DNA of 64,000 nucleotides from positions 998,001-1,062,000 of the forward strand of contig NZ_CAUQDV010000001.1 in the NCBI RefSeq assembly GCF_963517015.1, given 5' to 3'. Below the pieces are notes generated by a model that did not search any database, was not told the origin of the DNA, and was given only the letters and a program-made list of their open reading frames with translations. How positions within the stretch are numbered: position 1 is the stretch's first letter; every line of letters starts with the position of its first letter. Shown in pieces: positions 16,674-23,658 of the stretch. The stretch is from an uncultured Devosia sp. Its GTDB lineage: Bacteria; Pseudomonadota; Alphaproteobacteria; Rhizobiales; Devosiaceae. The translations under genes and the position numbers were made by a program.

Positions 16674-17516
16674 ATGACATTGCTTGAAGTCAAAAACCTC
16701 AAGGTCGATTTCCAGACGCAGGATGGCGTCGTGAACGCGGTTCGCGACCTGTCCTACACGCTGGAAAAAGGCAAGACGCTGGCCATCGTGGGCGAGAGCG
16801 GTTCCGGCAAGACGCAGGGCGCTTTCGCGATCCTGGGTCTGCTGCCCAAGAACGGCAAATCCTCCGGCTCGGTGAAGTTCAACGGCACGGAGATCCTCAA
16901 TCTGTCGCCGCGCAAGATCAATGAATATCGCGCGGCCAAGATCGGGATCATCTTCCAGGACCCGATGACCTCGCTCAACCCATACCTGCGCATCTCTCGG
17001 CAGCTGACCGAAGTGCTCGAGCGGCACAAGGGGATGGGCTACAAGGAAGCGCTGGCCGAGAGCATTCGCATGCTCGACGCGGTGCGCATTCCCGACGCCA
17101 AGAACCGCATCCACATGTATCCGCACGAGTTCTCGGGCGGCATGCGGCAGCGCGTGATGATCGCCATGTCGCTGCTGTGCCGGCCGGAACTGCTGATCGC
17201 CGACGAGCCGACGACGGCGCTGGACGTGACCGTGCAGGCCGGCATCATCGACCTGCTGGTGGACCTGCAGGAAGATTTCGGCACGTCGATCATCCTGATC
17301 ACCCATGACCTGGGAATCGTCGCAGGCAGCTGCGAGGACACGCTGGTGATGTTCGGCGGCAAGGTGATGGAATATCGCAAGACCGAAGAGCTCTTCGCCA
17401 ACCCCCAGCATCCCTATACCAAGGGCCTGCTGGCCGCCGTGCCGCGGCTCGACCAGAAGGTCGATCGGCTGTCGACGGTTTCCTATGATTTTCTGGCGGA
17501 AGGACAAGAACTGTGA
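16674..17516 (+). CDS. oppD: Peptide ABC transporter ATP-binding protein OppD
   Basis: The 280-aa ATPase has Walker A GESGSGKT (residues 40-47), the Q-loop IIFQDPMTSLNP, signature FSGGMRQRV, Walker B LLIADEPTTALD and the switch histidine in ITHDLG. It is shorter than E. coli OppD (about 337 aa): it stops soon after NPQHPYTKGLLAAVPRL and lacks the Cys-containing C-terminal extension where some family members carry an iron-sulfur site. The stop overlaps the next ATG by one base. Confidence 0.92.
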   Translation: MTLLEVKNLKVDFQTQDGVVNAVRDLSYTLEKGKTLAIVGESGSGKTQGAFAILGLLPKNGKSSGSVKFNGTEILNLSPRKINEYRAAKIGIIFQDPMTSLNPYLRISRQLTEVLERHKGMGYKEALAESIRMLDAVRIPDAKNRIHMYPHEFSGGMRQRVMIAMSLLCRPELLIADEPTTALDVTVQAGIIDLLVDLQEDFGTSIILITHDLGIVAGSCEDTLVMFGGKVMEYRKTEELFANPQHPYTKGLLAAVPRLDQKVDRLSTVSYDFLAEGQEL

Positions 17517-18385
17517 TGGAGACCAAGGAACCCATTCTCCAGGTCCGCAACCTTTCGGTGGACTTCCAGATCCCGACCGGCGGCTTTTTCGGCGGCAAAA
17601 AGGTATTGAAGGCCGTCAAGGAAGTGTCCTTCGACCTGCACCAGGGCGAGACCCTGGGCATCGTGGGCGAAAGCGGTTGCGGCAAGTCGACCCTGTCGCG
17701 CGCCGCCATCCGGCTGATCGAGCCCACGTCCGGCGAGTCCAAGTGGATGGGCAAGGACATCATCAAGATGAGCCCGCGCGAGATCATCGCGCTGCGCAAG
17801 GACATCCAGATGATCTTCCAGGATCCGCTGGCGTCGCTCGATCCGCGCATGACGGCCGGGGCCATCATCGCCGAGCCGCTGCTGATCCACTATCCGGAAG
17901 TCACACGCAAGGAACGCGAGGCCCGTGTCATCGCCATGATGACCAAGGTCGGCCTCGCGCCCGAACTGGTCAATCGCTATCCGCATGAGTTCTCGGGCGG
18001 CCAGTGCCAGCGTATCGGCATTGCCCGCGCGCTGATCACCAATCCAAAGCTGGTGGTCTGCGACGAGGCGGTTTCGGCGCTGGACGTTTCGGTGCAGGCA
18101 CAGGTGATCAACCTGCTGATGGACCTGCAGAAGGAACTGGGCATTTCGCTGCTGTTCATTGCGCATGACATCGCCGTAGTGCGCCATATCGCCCAGCGCA
18201 TCATGGTGCTCTACTTCGGTGAAGTGGTGGAGATCGGGGAGTCCGAGCAGGTCGTGAACGATCCGCAGCACGACTATACCAAGAAGCTCATCGCTTCGGT
18301 GCCTGTGCCCGATCCCAAGGCGGAGATGGAACGGCGTGCCCTGCGGCGCAAGCTGCGCCGCGAAGCCAAGGAAGCCGCGGCCTGA
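17516..18385 (+). CDS. oppF: Peptide ABC transporter ATP-binding protein OppF
   Basis: The 289-aa partner ATPase has Walker A GESGCGKST, Q-loop MIFQDPLASLDP, signature FSGGQCQRIGIARAL, Walker B VVCDEAVSALD and switch IAHDIAVV. An insertion with GGFFGGKKV after the first strand is typical of DppF/OppF. A GTG one codon upstream also opens the frame; the ATG overlapping the oppD stop (TGATG) is preferred. A basic tail (ALRRKLRREAKEAAA) ends it, just before the operon terminator. Confidence 0.92.
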   Translation: METKEPILQVRNLSVDFQIPTGGFFGGKKVLKAVKEVSFDLHQGETLGIVGESGCGKSTLSRAAIRLIEPTSGESKWMGKDIIKMSPREIIALRKDIQMIFQDPLASLDPRMTAGAIIAEPLLIHYPEVTRKEREARVIAMMTKVGLAPELVNRYPHEFSGGQCQRIGIARALITNPKLVVCDEAVSALDVSVQAQVINLLMDLQKELGISLLFIAHDIAVVRHIAQRIMVLYFGEVVEIGESEQVVNDPQHDYTKKLIASVPVPDPKAEMERRALRRKLRREAKEAAA

Positions 18386-18403
18386 GGCCGCTGGCACAAA
18401 TTG

Positions 18404-18429
18404 AAAAGGCCCGCTTCGGCGGGCCTTTT
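18404..18429 (+). terminator. Rho-independent terminator of the opp operon
   Basis: An 11-bp stem AAAAGGCCCGC / GCGGGCCTTTT is closed by a stable TTCG tetraloop. Being palindromic with A and T ends, it could act for both strands. Confidence 0.9.
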
Positions 18430-18500
18430 GCTGGAGCATTCCCCCGTTTCTTCGAAACGCCGAAATGGCTCAAACCTTTGGTTGGTGGCGCTCTCGAACC

Positions 18501-18523
18501 GCAAAAGTGGTAGCCACTTCTGC
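18501..18523. repeat. Small palindromic intergenic repeat of rhizobial style
   Basis: GCAAAAGTGG-TAG-CCACTTCTGC forms an imperfect ten-pair hairpin. A second small palindrome CGTTTC-TTC-GAAACG lies at 18445-18459. Elements with an AAGTGG/CCACTT hairpin near GCGTTTTC are dispersed between genes in many Hyphomicrobiales, as I recall. Here they sit between convergent genes. Confidence 0.5.
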
Positions 18524-18531
18524 TGAAAACG

Positions 18532-19026
18532 CTAGCCCGCTTTGGCTGTGCCGCCGCGGCGATCTTCGCCCACTTCCACGATGCGGCGGCGGCGGTCTGG
18601 GCCGTTGTATTGGCCGCCCTCGATGAAACCCCGCGGGTTGATCACGAGGCTGGTGAGGCGGGTCTGCAGGTGATTGGCAGCGAAGGGCTTGCGCAGGAAC
18701 TCGGTGACGCCAGCGTCGCGGGCCGCAGCGATCCGCTTGGCGTCGGGCACGGCGCTCATCATGATGATGGGCACGGAGCGGTTCTGGCAATCCGTGCAGG
18801 CACGCAATTTACGAGTCAGGGCGACGCCGTCGAGCCCGGCACCATCGTCGAGGATCACCACGTCGAAGTTGCGCCGATTGAGCTCGGCCATGGCCTTGTC
18901 GCTGTCATAGGCTTCGCGAATATCCTTGCGTCCCAGGCTGCGCAGCATGATGCTGACGAGGCCTGCCATGTGAGTGGAAGGGTCTATGACCAGGACGCCG
19001 TGCTTGGTGATTTCCTCGTTGGGCAT
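18532..19026 (-). CDS. Receiver-domain response regulator without output domain
   Basis: The 164-aa protein is a CheY-like receiver (residues about 10-125) with likely phospho-acceptor D60 (VVILD) and the switch lysine in FLRKPF. The acidic pocket is VLVIDP, with one aspartate where most receivers have two. After it comes a short tail with GPDRRRRI, a motif seen after receiver domains in several alphaproteobacterial proteins. No kinase is adjacent. It may act by protein contact in motility or stress signalling; that is inference. Confidence 0.82.
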   Translation of the reverse strand: MPNEEITKHGVLVIDPSTHMAGLVSIMLRSLGRKDIREAYDSDKAMAELNRRNFDVVILDDGAGLDGVALTRKLRACTDCQNRSVPIIMMSAVPDAKRIAAARDAGVTEFLRKPFAANHLQTRLTSLVINPRGFIEGGQYNGPDRRRRIVEVGEDRRGGTAKAG

Positions 19027-19153
19027 GCCAATTTACCGCAAGTGACTGTCGAGGCTGAAGGATACTGACGTTTTGCCAAGAGGGCGTTAATCGCCATATT
19101 GCAATGCGGTGACAAGAAAGCGTCGGGACGGTGAAAAACGGGAGTGTCACGCG

Positions 19154-19182
19154 TTGACAGGCCCGAGCCTTTTCCCTATGTA
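19154..19182 (+). promoter_or_regulatory. Strong sigma-70 type promoter of rpmJ
   Basis: Consensus TTGACA (-35) and TATGTA (-10) are separated by exactly 17 bp, about 70 bases before the rpmJ start. This is the clearest housekeeping promoter in the window. Confidence 0.75.
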
Positions 19183-19196
19183 TGCCGCCAGTTTCC

Positions 19197-19234
19197 GGGC
19201 GGCGCTTAGAGAAATCTGGAGCGCCCCTTTTGTT
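19197..19234 (+). promoter_or_regulatory. Terminator-like hairpin in the rpmJ leader
   Basis: In the leader, GGCGCT (19201-19206) pairs with AGCGCC (19220-19225), extendable by GGG/CCC with a two-base bulge, and is followed by CCTTTTGTTT. It is shaped like an intrinsic terminator but lies between promoter and gene, so it could attenuate rpmJ. Confidence 0.4.
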
Positions 19235-19251
19235 TGACCAAGGATTGACCG

Positions 19252-19377
19252 ATGAAAGTCCGTAACTCGCTGAAGGCGCTGATGACTCGCCACCGCGCGA
19301 ACAAGCTCGTCCGCCGTCGCGGCCGCGTGTACATCATCAACAAGGTGGACAAGCGCTTCAAGGCCCGTCAGGGCTAA
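19252..19377 (+). CDS. rpmJ: 50S ribosomal protein bL36 (zinc-free form)
   Basis: This 41-aa gene encodes MKVRNSLKALMTRHR, then a basic stretch, then VYIINKVDKRFKARQG. It is the bL36 paralogue that lacks the cysteines of the zinc-ribbon form, as is usual in Alphaproteobacteria. It binds 23S rRNA in the large subunit. It stands alone with its own promoter and a strong terminator. Confidence 0.95.
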   Translation: MKVRNSLKALMTRHRANKLVRRRGRVYIINKVDKRFKARQG

Positions 19378-19398
19378 GCCGACCACGATAGTGAATTT

Positions 19399-19429
19399 CA
19401 AAGCCCGCGAAAGCGGGCTTTGTTTTTTT
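19399..19429 (+). terminator. Rho-independent terminator of rpmJ
   Basis: A 10-bp stem CAAAGCCCGC / GCGGGCTTTG with a GAAA tetraloop is followed by seven T. It begins 21 bases after the stop. Confidence 0.93.
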
Positions 19430-19459
19430 GTGCCTGACGCGCAGGTTTTGGAGAAAGCG

Positions 19460-19915
19460 ATGCGGCGCTCCCATACGATCAGCCTTCCGATCGAGCGGCC
19501 ATTCGACGAGGTCTATGACTATCTGTCCCGCCCCGTGAACTACCAGCACTGGTCCGGCATCGTGGAGCAGGGCAGCTTCCGGCCGCTGGACAACGGCGAC
19601 TGGGTGGGCATGACGCCGGGTGGCGAGCGGCACCATCGTTTCACCGCGCCAAACAATTTCGGCGTGCTGGACCATGCCATTTTCGTGCCCGGCGGCGAGA
19701 TGTTCTACAATCCGATGCGGGTCACGCCCAACCAGGCCGGCACGGAGCTAACCTTCACCTATTTCCGCCGCGAGGGCGTAACAGACGCGCAATTCGATTC
19801 GACGGTGGAATGGATCCGCACGGATTTCCTGACGCTGAAGGCGTTTCTGGAAGCTGGCAATCGGCCGCAGGGGTACTCGTCTATCCCTGAAGCCGTGTCC
19901 CGAACTCAAGACTGA
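19460..19915 (+). CDS. SRPBCC (START-like) family protein
   Basis: The 151-aa protein has the SRPBCC pattern: an N-terminal strand (HTISLPIERPFDEVYDYLSRPVNYQHW) then strands and the long C-terminal helix (FLTLKAFLEAGNRP). Members bind hydrophobic ligands or act as small hydrolases or chaperones; no ligand can be given. The start has GGAG six bases upstream. The longer frame begins inside the rpmJ terminator and is rejected. It is monocistronic. Confidence 0.8.
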   Translation: MRRSHTISLPIERPFDEVYDYLSRPVNYQHWSGIVEQGSFRPLDNGDWVGMTPGGERHHRFTAPNNFGVLDHAIFVPGGEMFYNPMRVTPNQAGTELTFTYFRREGVTDAQFDSTVEWIRTDFLTLKAFLEAGNRPQGYSSIPEAVSRTQD

Positions 19916-19948
19916 CGTCTTGTTCAGAAGTTCGGACAGAGTTGGAGT

Positions 19949-19976
19949 AAGCACAAACACGCATGCTGTTGTGCTT
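19949..19976. promoter_or_regulatory. Inverted repeat upstream of the outer-membrane protein gene
   Basis: Perfect 8-bp arms AAGCACAA / TTGTGCTT with a 12-bp spacer lie about 80 bases before the start of the beta-barrel gene and 33 bases after the SRPBCC stop. It could be an operator or a 3'-end hairpin of the upstream gene; no T-run follows. Confidence 0.4.
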
Positions 19977-20053
19977 GCTGCTAAATTGTTGATGACAGCG
20001 GATTATTAACCATAAGAGGTCAGACTTCCTTCACCACGTTCTTGGAGGTTGTT

Positions 20054-20764
20054 GTGAAGCGTTTTTGTGCTGGCCTGGCTGTGCTGGGTACTCTTGTTGC
20101 GCCGGTCAGCGCTGCCGATCTGTTGTTCAACGATCTGGGCGAGACCATTGTTTCGATGGATCGCAGCGAATTGCCGAGTGCCGCCTTTGACTGGACTGGG
20201 TTCTACGCCGGTCTCAATGCGGGCTATCTGACGGGTGACGTGGATTCCACCAGCGTGGCGAGTGGCGTCACAACGGAAGTGCCGCTCGATGGCGCAATGC
20301 TTGGCGTGACGCTGGGTGGCAATGCGCAGTTCGGCATGTTTGTGCTGGGTGCGGAAGGCGACATCGCATGGTCAGGGGCTGAAGGTTCGACGGCCTGCGT
20401 GCTGCTGGCTGCTTCGGATTGCAATGCCGAGATCGACTGGCTTGGCACGCTGACCGCCCGCGGCGGCGTGGCCTTCGACAATATCCTGGTCTTTGCCAAG
20501 GGCGGCCTTGCGGTCGCCAGCGGGCGCGGCACGGTGACCCCGGCCTTCGCCGGCATCACCAATGAATTCGAAGACACGTTCGTTGGCTGGACGGCTGGCG
20601 CGGGCGTCGAAGTCGCCGTCACCGATGCGATCTCGGTCAAGGCGGAATACAATTACATCGACCTGGGCACTCAGGATGCGCCGGCCGGCACGATTGGCAC
20701 AGGCGTGCAGGCGGTGTCGCCGGTGGTGCATGCGGTGAAGCTGGGCTTCAACTACCACTTCTAG
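20054..20764 (+). CDS. Outer-membrane beta-barrel protein (Omp25/RopB-like)
   Basis: A 236-aa porin-like protein. A signal peptide runs to the VSA-AD junction near residue 22, followed by FDWTGFYAGLNAGY, the standard opening of the small alphaproteobacterial Omp25/31/RopB barrels. Alternating strands follow (GGNAQFGMFVLGAEGD, GTLTARGGVAFDNILVFAKGG). The protein ends in VKLGFNYHF, the C-terminal aromatic signal for BAM. Start is GTG with TTGGAGG five bases upstream. Two cysteines in the middle (ACVLLAASDC) may form an extracellular disulfide. Confidence 0.88.
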   Translation: MKRFCAGLAVLGTLVAPVSAADLLFNDLGETIVSMDRSELPSAAFDWTGFYAGLNAGYLTGDVDSTSVASGVTTEVPLDGAMLGVTLGGNAQFGMFVLGAEGDIAWSGAEGSTACVLLAASDCNAEIDWLGTLTARGGVAFDNILVFAKGGLAVASGRGTVTPAFAGITNEFEDTFVGWTAGAGVEVAVTDAISVKAEYNYIDLGTQDAPAGTIGTGVQAVSPVVHAVKLGFNYHF

Positions 20765-20785
20765 GCGCTGCGTAGCGCGCAAGAG

Positions 20786-20815
20786 AAAGGGCCCGGCAGT
20801 GATGCCGGGCCCTTT
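20786..20815. terminator. Bidirectional terminator between omp and pyk
   Basis: A 13-bp perfect stem AAAGGGCCCGGCA / TGCCGGGCCCTTT with loop GTGA lies between convergent genes and should stop transcripts from both sides. Confidence 0.85.
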
Positions 20816-20837
20816 GTCATTCAGCAATGTTTTGGGT

Positions 20838-22277
20838 TCAGGAGGAGCCGGCGCCGTCCTGGCGGACGAAGGCGATGCGCAGCATGTTGGTCGCGCCGGG
20901 CGTGCCCAGCGGGATGCCAGCGGTGATGGCGATGCGGTCGCCGGGGCGGGCAAAGCCTTCCTGATAGGCGATGACGCAGGCGCGATCGACCATGTCTTCA
21001 AGGCTGACCGCGTCTTCGGTCTGGACGCAGTGGACGCCCCAGACAACCGACATGCGGCGGATGGTGCGCATATTGGGCGACAGCACGATGATGGGCTTGG
21101 AGGGGCGCTCGCGGGCAGCGCGGATGCCGGTGGAGCCGGAAGCGGTGTAGGTGACGATGGCAGCCAGATCGAGCGTTTCGGCGACCTGGCGCGTCGCCGC
21201 CGAGATGGCGTCGGCAGCGGTGGCTTCCGGTTCGGTCTGGGCTGCGCGGATGATGTTGCGGTAGTTGGCGTCGGTTTCGACAGCGACGGCCACCTTGTTC
21301 ATGGTGGCGACGGCTTCGACCGGATACTGGCCGGACGCGGATTCGGCCGAGAGCATGACGGCGTCGGCGCCTTCAAAGACCGCGATGGAAACGTCCGACA
21401 CCTCGGCGCGGGTCGGGACTGGCGCGGTGATCATGGATTCCAGCATCTGGGTGGCGACGACCACCGGCTTGCCATAGCGACGGCACATGCGGATCATGCG
21501 CTTCTGCAGGCCGGGGACGGTTTCGAGCGGCAGTTCGACGCCCAGGTCGCCACGGGCCACCATGATGGCGTCGCAGAGCTTGACGATCTCTTCGAGGCGT
21601 TCGATGGCCTGGGGCTTTTCGATCTTGGCCATGACGCCAGCGCGGCCCTGCACGATCTTGCGGACGTCGATGATGTCCTCGGGGCGCTGTACGAAGGAAA
21701 GCGCGATCCAGTCGGCATCTGCCTTGAGGCCTTCGAGCAGATCGGCGTGATCCTTTTCGGTCAAGGCGCCAGTCGGCAAGAGCGTATCGGGCAGGGAAAC
21801 GCCCTTCTTGTCGCTCAGCTTGCCGCCGTAGATGACTTCGGTCTCGATGGCGCCATTACCGACTTTAGTCGCCTTGAGCGCCAGCTTGCCATCATCTAGC
21901 AAGAGCCGGTCACCGACCGACACGCTTTCGATGATTTCGGGATGGGGCAGGTAGACGCGGTCGATATTGCCGTTGTCGTTCTTGTCGCTGTCGAGCGTGA
22001 ACTTCTGGCCGGCGACGAGATTGACGGAGCCTTCGGCGAACTTCCAGACGCGGAGCTTGGGACCCTGAAGGTCGACCAGGATGCCGAGCGGATGGTTGAG
22101 ACGCTTTTCGACAGCACGGATGCGCGCCACGGTCTGGTGCAGCACTTCGTGGCTGGCGTGGCTCATGTTGATGCGGAAGACGTCGGCGCCGGCCTTGGCC
22201 AGTTCTTCGATCATCTTCTCTTCGTGGCTTGCTGGCCCGAGGGTGGCGAGGATCTTGGCGCGTCTCATGCGTCTCAT
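20838..22277 (-). CDS. pyk: Pyruvate kinase
   Basis: The 479-aa enzyme converts phosphoenolpyruvate and ADP to pyruvate and ATP. Marks are AKILATLGPAS at the N terminus, RINMSHASHE, LVDLQGPKLR, the metal and catalytic region MAKIEKPQAIERLEEI, MVARGDLGVELP and the nucleotide-domain KPVVVATQMLESM. The C-terminal regulatory domain is present. The first ATG overlaps the upstream DUF1036 stop (ATGA); a second ATG three codons on is an alternative. It shares a terminator with the omp gene. Confidence 0.96.
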   Translation of the reverse strand: MRRMRRAKILATLGPASHEEKMIEELAKAGADVFRINMSHASHEVLHQTVARIRAVEKRLNHPLGILVDLQGPKLRVWKFAEGSVNLVAGQKFTLDSDKNDNGNIDRVYLPHPEIIESVSVGDRLLLDDGKLALKATKVGNGAIETEVIYGGKLSDKKGVSLPDTLLPTGALTEKDHADLLEGLKADADWIALSFVQRPEDIIDVRKIVQGRAGVMAKIEKPQAIERLEEIVKLCDAIMVARGDLGVELPLETVPGLQKRMIRMCRRYGKPVVVATQMLESMITAPVPTRAEVSDVSIAVFEGADAVMLSAESASGQYPVEAVATMNKVAVAVETDANYRNIIRAAQTEPEATAADAISAATRQVAETLDLAAIVTYTASGSTGIRAARERPSKPIIVLSPNMRTIRRMSVVWGVHCVQTEDAVSLEDMVDRACVIAYQEGFARPGDRIAITAGIPLGTPGATNMLRIAFVRQDGAGSS

Positions 22278-22843
22278 TGCGTATCCGTTCCTGGCGTTTC
22301 TGTGCCGGTTTCCGGTGCGTCTATGGTGACGTCATCGGGATCGACGAGGAATGTAGGGTCTTCTAGGTCTTCGCTACCTTCTGGGCCAACCACGGCGGGC
22401 CCACCCGCACCGTCGGTCAGCTGGAGCGTCCAGTCCGTGCGGCTCTGGGTATCGATTTCAAAGAAACCGGTGCGCTCATAGCCCCGCGCGAGGCAATCCT
22501 CAACCCCGAATATTGTGAAGGTTTCGTCACGGGTGCACATGAAAACGGAGCCATCCCAAGCGCCGCCACCAATGTCATCCACGGCGTAGAGGTAATAGAA
22601 GCGGCGTTCCAGCGTGCCCTGATAGAGCGTGCGGCAATCGCCGGGCGGGGCTTGCCACCAGCCTTCGCTCATCCAGCCGCGCTCGGCACGATAGCCCAGC
22701 GCCACGGAGACCAGGTTGCCGGTTTCGTTGCAGACGCGCAGGTCGGCATGCGCAGGAATGACGAAAAAGGCCAGGTTGGCCGCCAGGGCGCCGATCAGGG
22801 TGATGCTGCGACGGAAATTGAGCAATCTGGTGCCAGCAATCAT
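22274..22843 (-). CDS. DUF1036 domain protein, exported
   Basis: The 189-aa protein has a signal peptide (hydrophobic residues 14-30, cleavage near AHA-DLRV). The DUF1036 domain follows, with LRVCNETGNLVSVALGYR, GWWQAPPGDCRTL and conserved cysteines suited to disulfides. The last 50 residues are acidic and low in complexity. Its function is unknown; it should work in the periplasm. It overlaps pyruvate kinase by four bases, an unusual pairing of an envelope protein with a glycolytic enzyme. Confidence 0.88.
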   Translation of the reverse strand: MIAGTRLLNFRRSITLIGALAANLAFFVIPAHADLRVCNETGNLVSVALGYRAERGWMSEGWWQAPPGDCRTLYQGTLERRFYYLYAVDDIGGGAWDGSVFMCTRDETFTIFGVEDCLARGYERTGFFEIDTQSRTDWTLQLTDGAGGPAVVGPEGSEDLEDPTFLVDPDDVTIDAPETGTETPGTDTQ

Positions 22844-22944
22844 CGGGAAATGGTGCCTTCTTTGAGCGCATGGGGTTGTTCAGGTCAATGGCTAAAGCCG
22901 CCTTTTGACCGAATTGCGCCACTGTCTCCGAGTGGTGATGTGGA

Positions 22945-22975
22945 TTGGGTTCAAAAGGGCTTGAACCCAAAGCCC
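22945..22975. promoter_or_regulatory. Long perfect palindrome with alternative pairing, before the GapR-like gene
   Basis: TTGGGTTCAA and TTGAACCCAA form a perfect 10-bp hairpin with loop AAGGGC. AGGGCT in the loop region (22956-22961) is also complementary to AGCCCT just downstream (22970-22975), giving a mutually exclusive second hairpin. It lies 43 bases before the ATG. It may be a DNA operator or a leader switch. Confidence 0.45.
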
Positions 22976-23018
22976 TAGTGCGATTGAACGTGCCCAGCGA
23001 ATGAAAAGGAATGTGCCA

Positions 23019-23282
23019 ATGGCCGTCGAAGACAGCGTTGCCCAGGATCAGTTGCGGGCGTTCATCGAACGCATCGAGCGCATGGAAGAAGAAAAGGCGG
23101 CCATTGCCGCCGATATCAAGGAAATCTATGCCGAAGCCAAGGGCAATGGTTTCGACACCAAGATCCTGCGCAAGATCGTGAGCATCCGCAAGCAGGACGC
23201 CAATGAGCGCGCCGAGCAAGAAGCGATCCTGGAGCTCTATATGGCTGCACTGGGCATGGTCGCCGCGCCACCAGAGGATTGA
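23019..23282 (+). CDS. DUF2312 family protein, GapR-like nucleoid protein
   Basis: The 87-aa protein matches DUF2312, the family of Caulobacter GapR, a nucleoid protein that binds overtwisted AT-rich DNA and helps replication and topoisomerase action. It has the coiled-coil ERIERMEEEKAAIAADIKEIY and KGNGFDTKILRKIVSIRKQD with its basic face. ATG 23019 has AAGGA eight bases upstream; another ATG six codons earlier is less likely. It has its own terminator. Confidence 0.88.
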   Translation: MAVEDSVAQDQLRAFIERIERMEEEKAAIAADIKEIYAEAKGNGFDTKILRKIVSIRKQDANERAEQEAILELYMAALGMVAAPPED

Positions 23283-23313
23283 TCGGCTCAGCCTGATCTT
23301 AATCCCAGTATCG

Positions 23314-23345
23314 AATGCCGGCTGCGAGGCCGGCATTTTTGTTTC
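23314..23345 (+). terminator. Rho-independent terminator of the GapR-like gene
   Basis: Nine-bp stem AATGCCGGC / GCCGGCATT with a 6-nt loop and a following T-rich tract (TTTTTGTTT). It reaches the stop codon of the next gene on the other strand. Confidence 0.88.
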
Positions 23346-23566
23346 TAGACGAGCATGTCGAGGGTGGTCTTGACCATGTCGTTGGCCATCTTGACCACTT
23401 TGACATTGGCCTCGAAGTCGATCTGGGCGGTCTTCATGTCGATGATGCTTTCGGCCAAGTCCCCGGTTTCGAGGCCGGTGCCCGTGCGCGCAATGCGGGT
23501 GGCGCTGGCTTCGAAACGATCGGTCGCCCGCATCATGCCGGACGCGCCAATGCTGGAAATGTTCAT
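23345..23566 (-). CDS. Miniature flagellar rod/hook-like protein, 73 aa
   Basis: The N terminus (MNISSIGASGMMRATDRFEASATRIA) resembles the rod-protein start found in FlgB/FlgC/FlgG. The C terminus (IDMKTAQIDFEANVKVVKMANDMVKTTLDML) resembles the Flg_bbr_C helix. The whole middle domain of a normal FlgC is missing, yet both coiled-coil ends are kept. No flagellar genes are nearby. It may be an accessory rod subunit or an unrelated helical hairpin. The ATG has AGGTG about six bases upstream. Confidence 0.7.
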   Translation of the reverse strand: MNISSIGASGMMRATDRFEASATRIARTGTGLETGDLAESIIDMKTAQIDFEANVKVVKMANDMVKTTLDMLV

Positions 23567-23658
23567 GCGTTGCACCTGTCTGGAGTTACCCAAACCCTAA
23601 CAGACAGTGCTTTCCATTGTCTTAGCGCGGTCGGGCCAAACTTGAGTCAAAACTCGGC

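Noticed and set aside
19391..19459. Longer start for the SRPBCC gene
   Set aside because: The upstream codons lie inside the rpmJ terminator; the ATG at 19460 has a good ribosome site.
22945..22975. H-type pseudoknot reading of the GapR-like leader
   Set aside because: No bases are left to cross the ten-pair stem, so the two pairings cannot coexist; only alternative hairpins are feasible.
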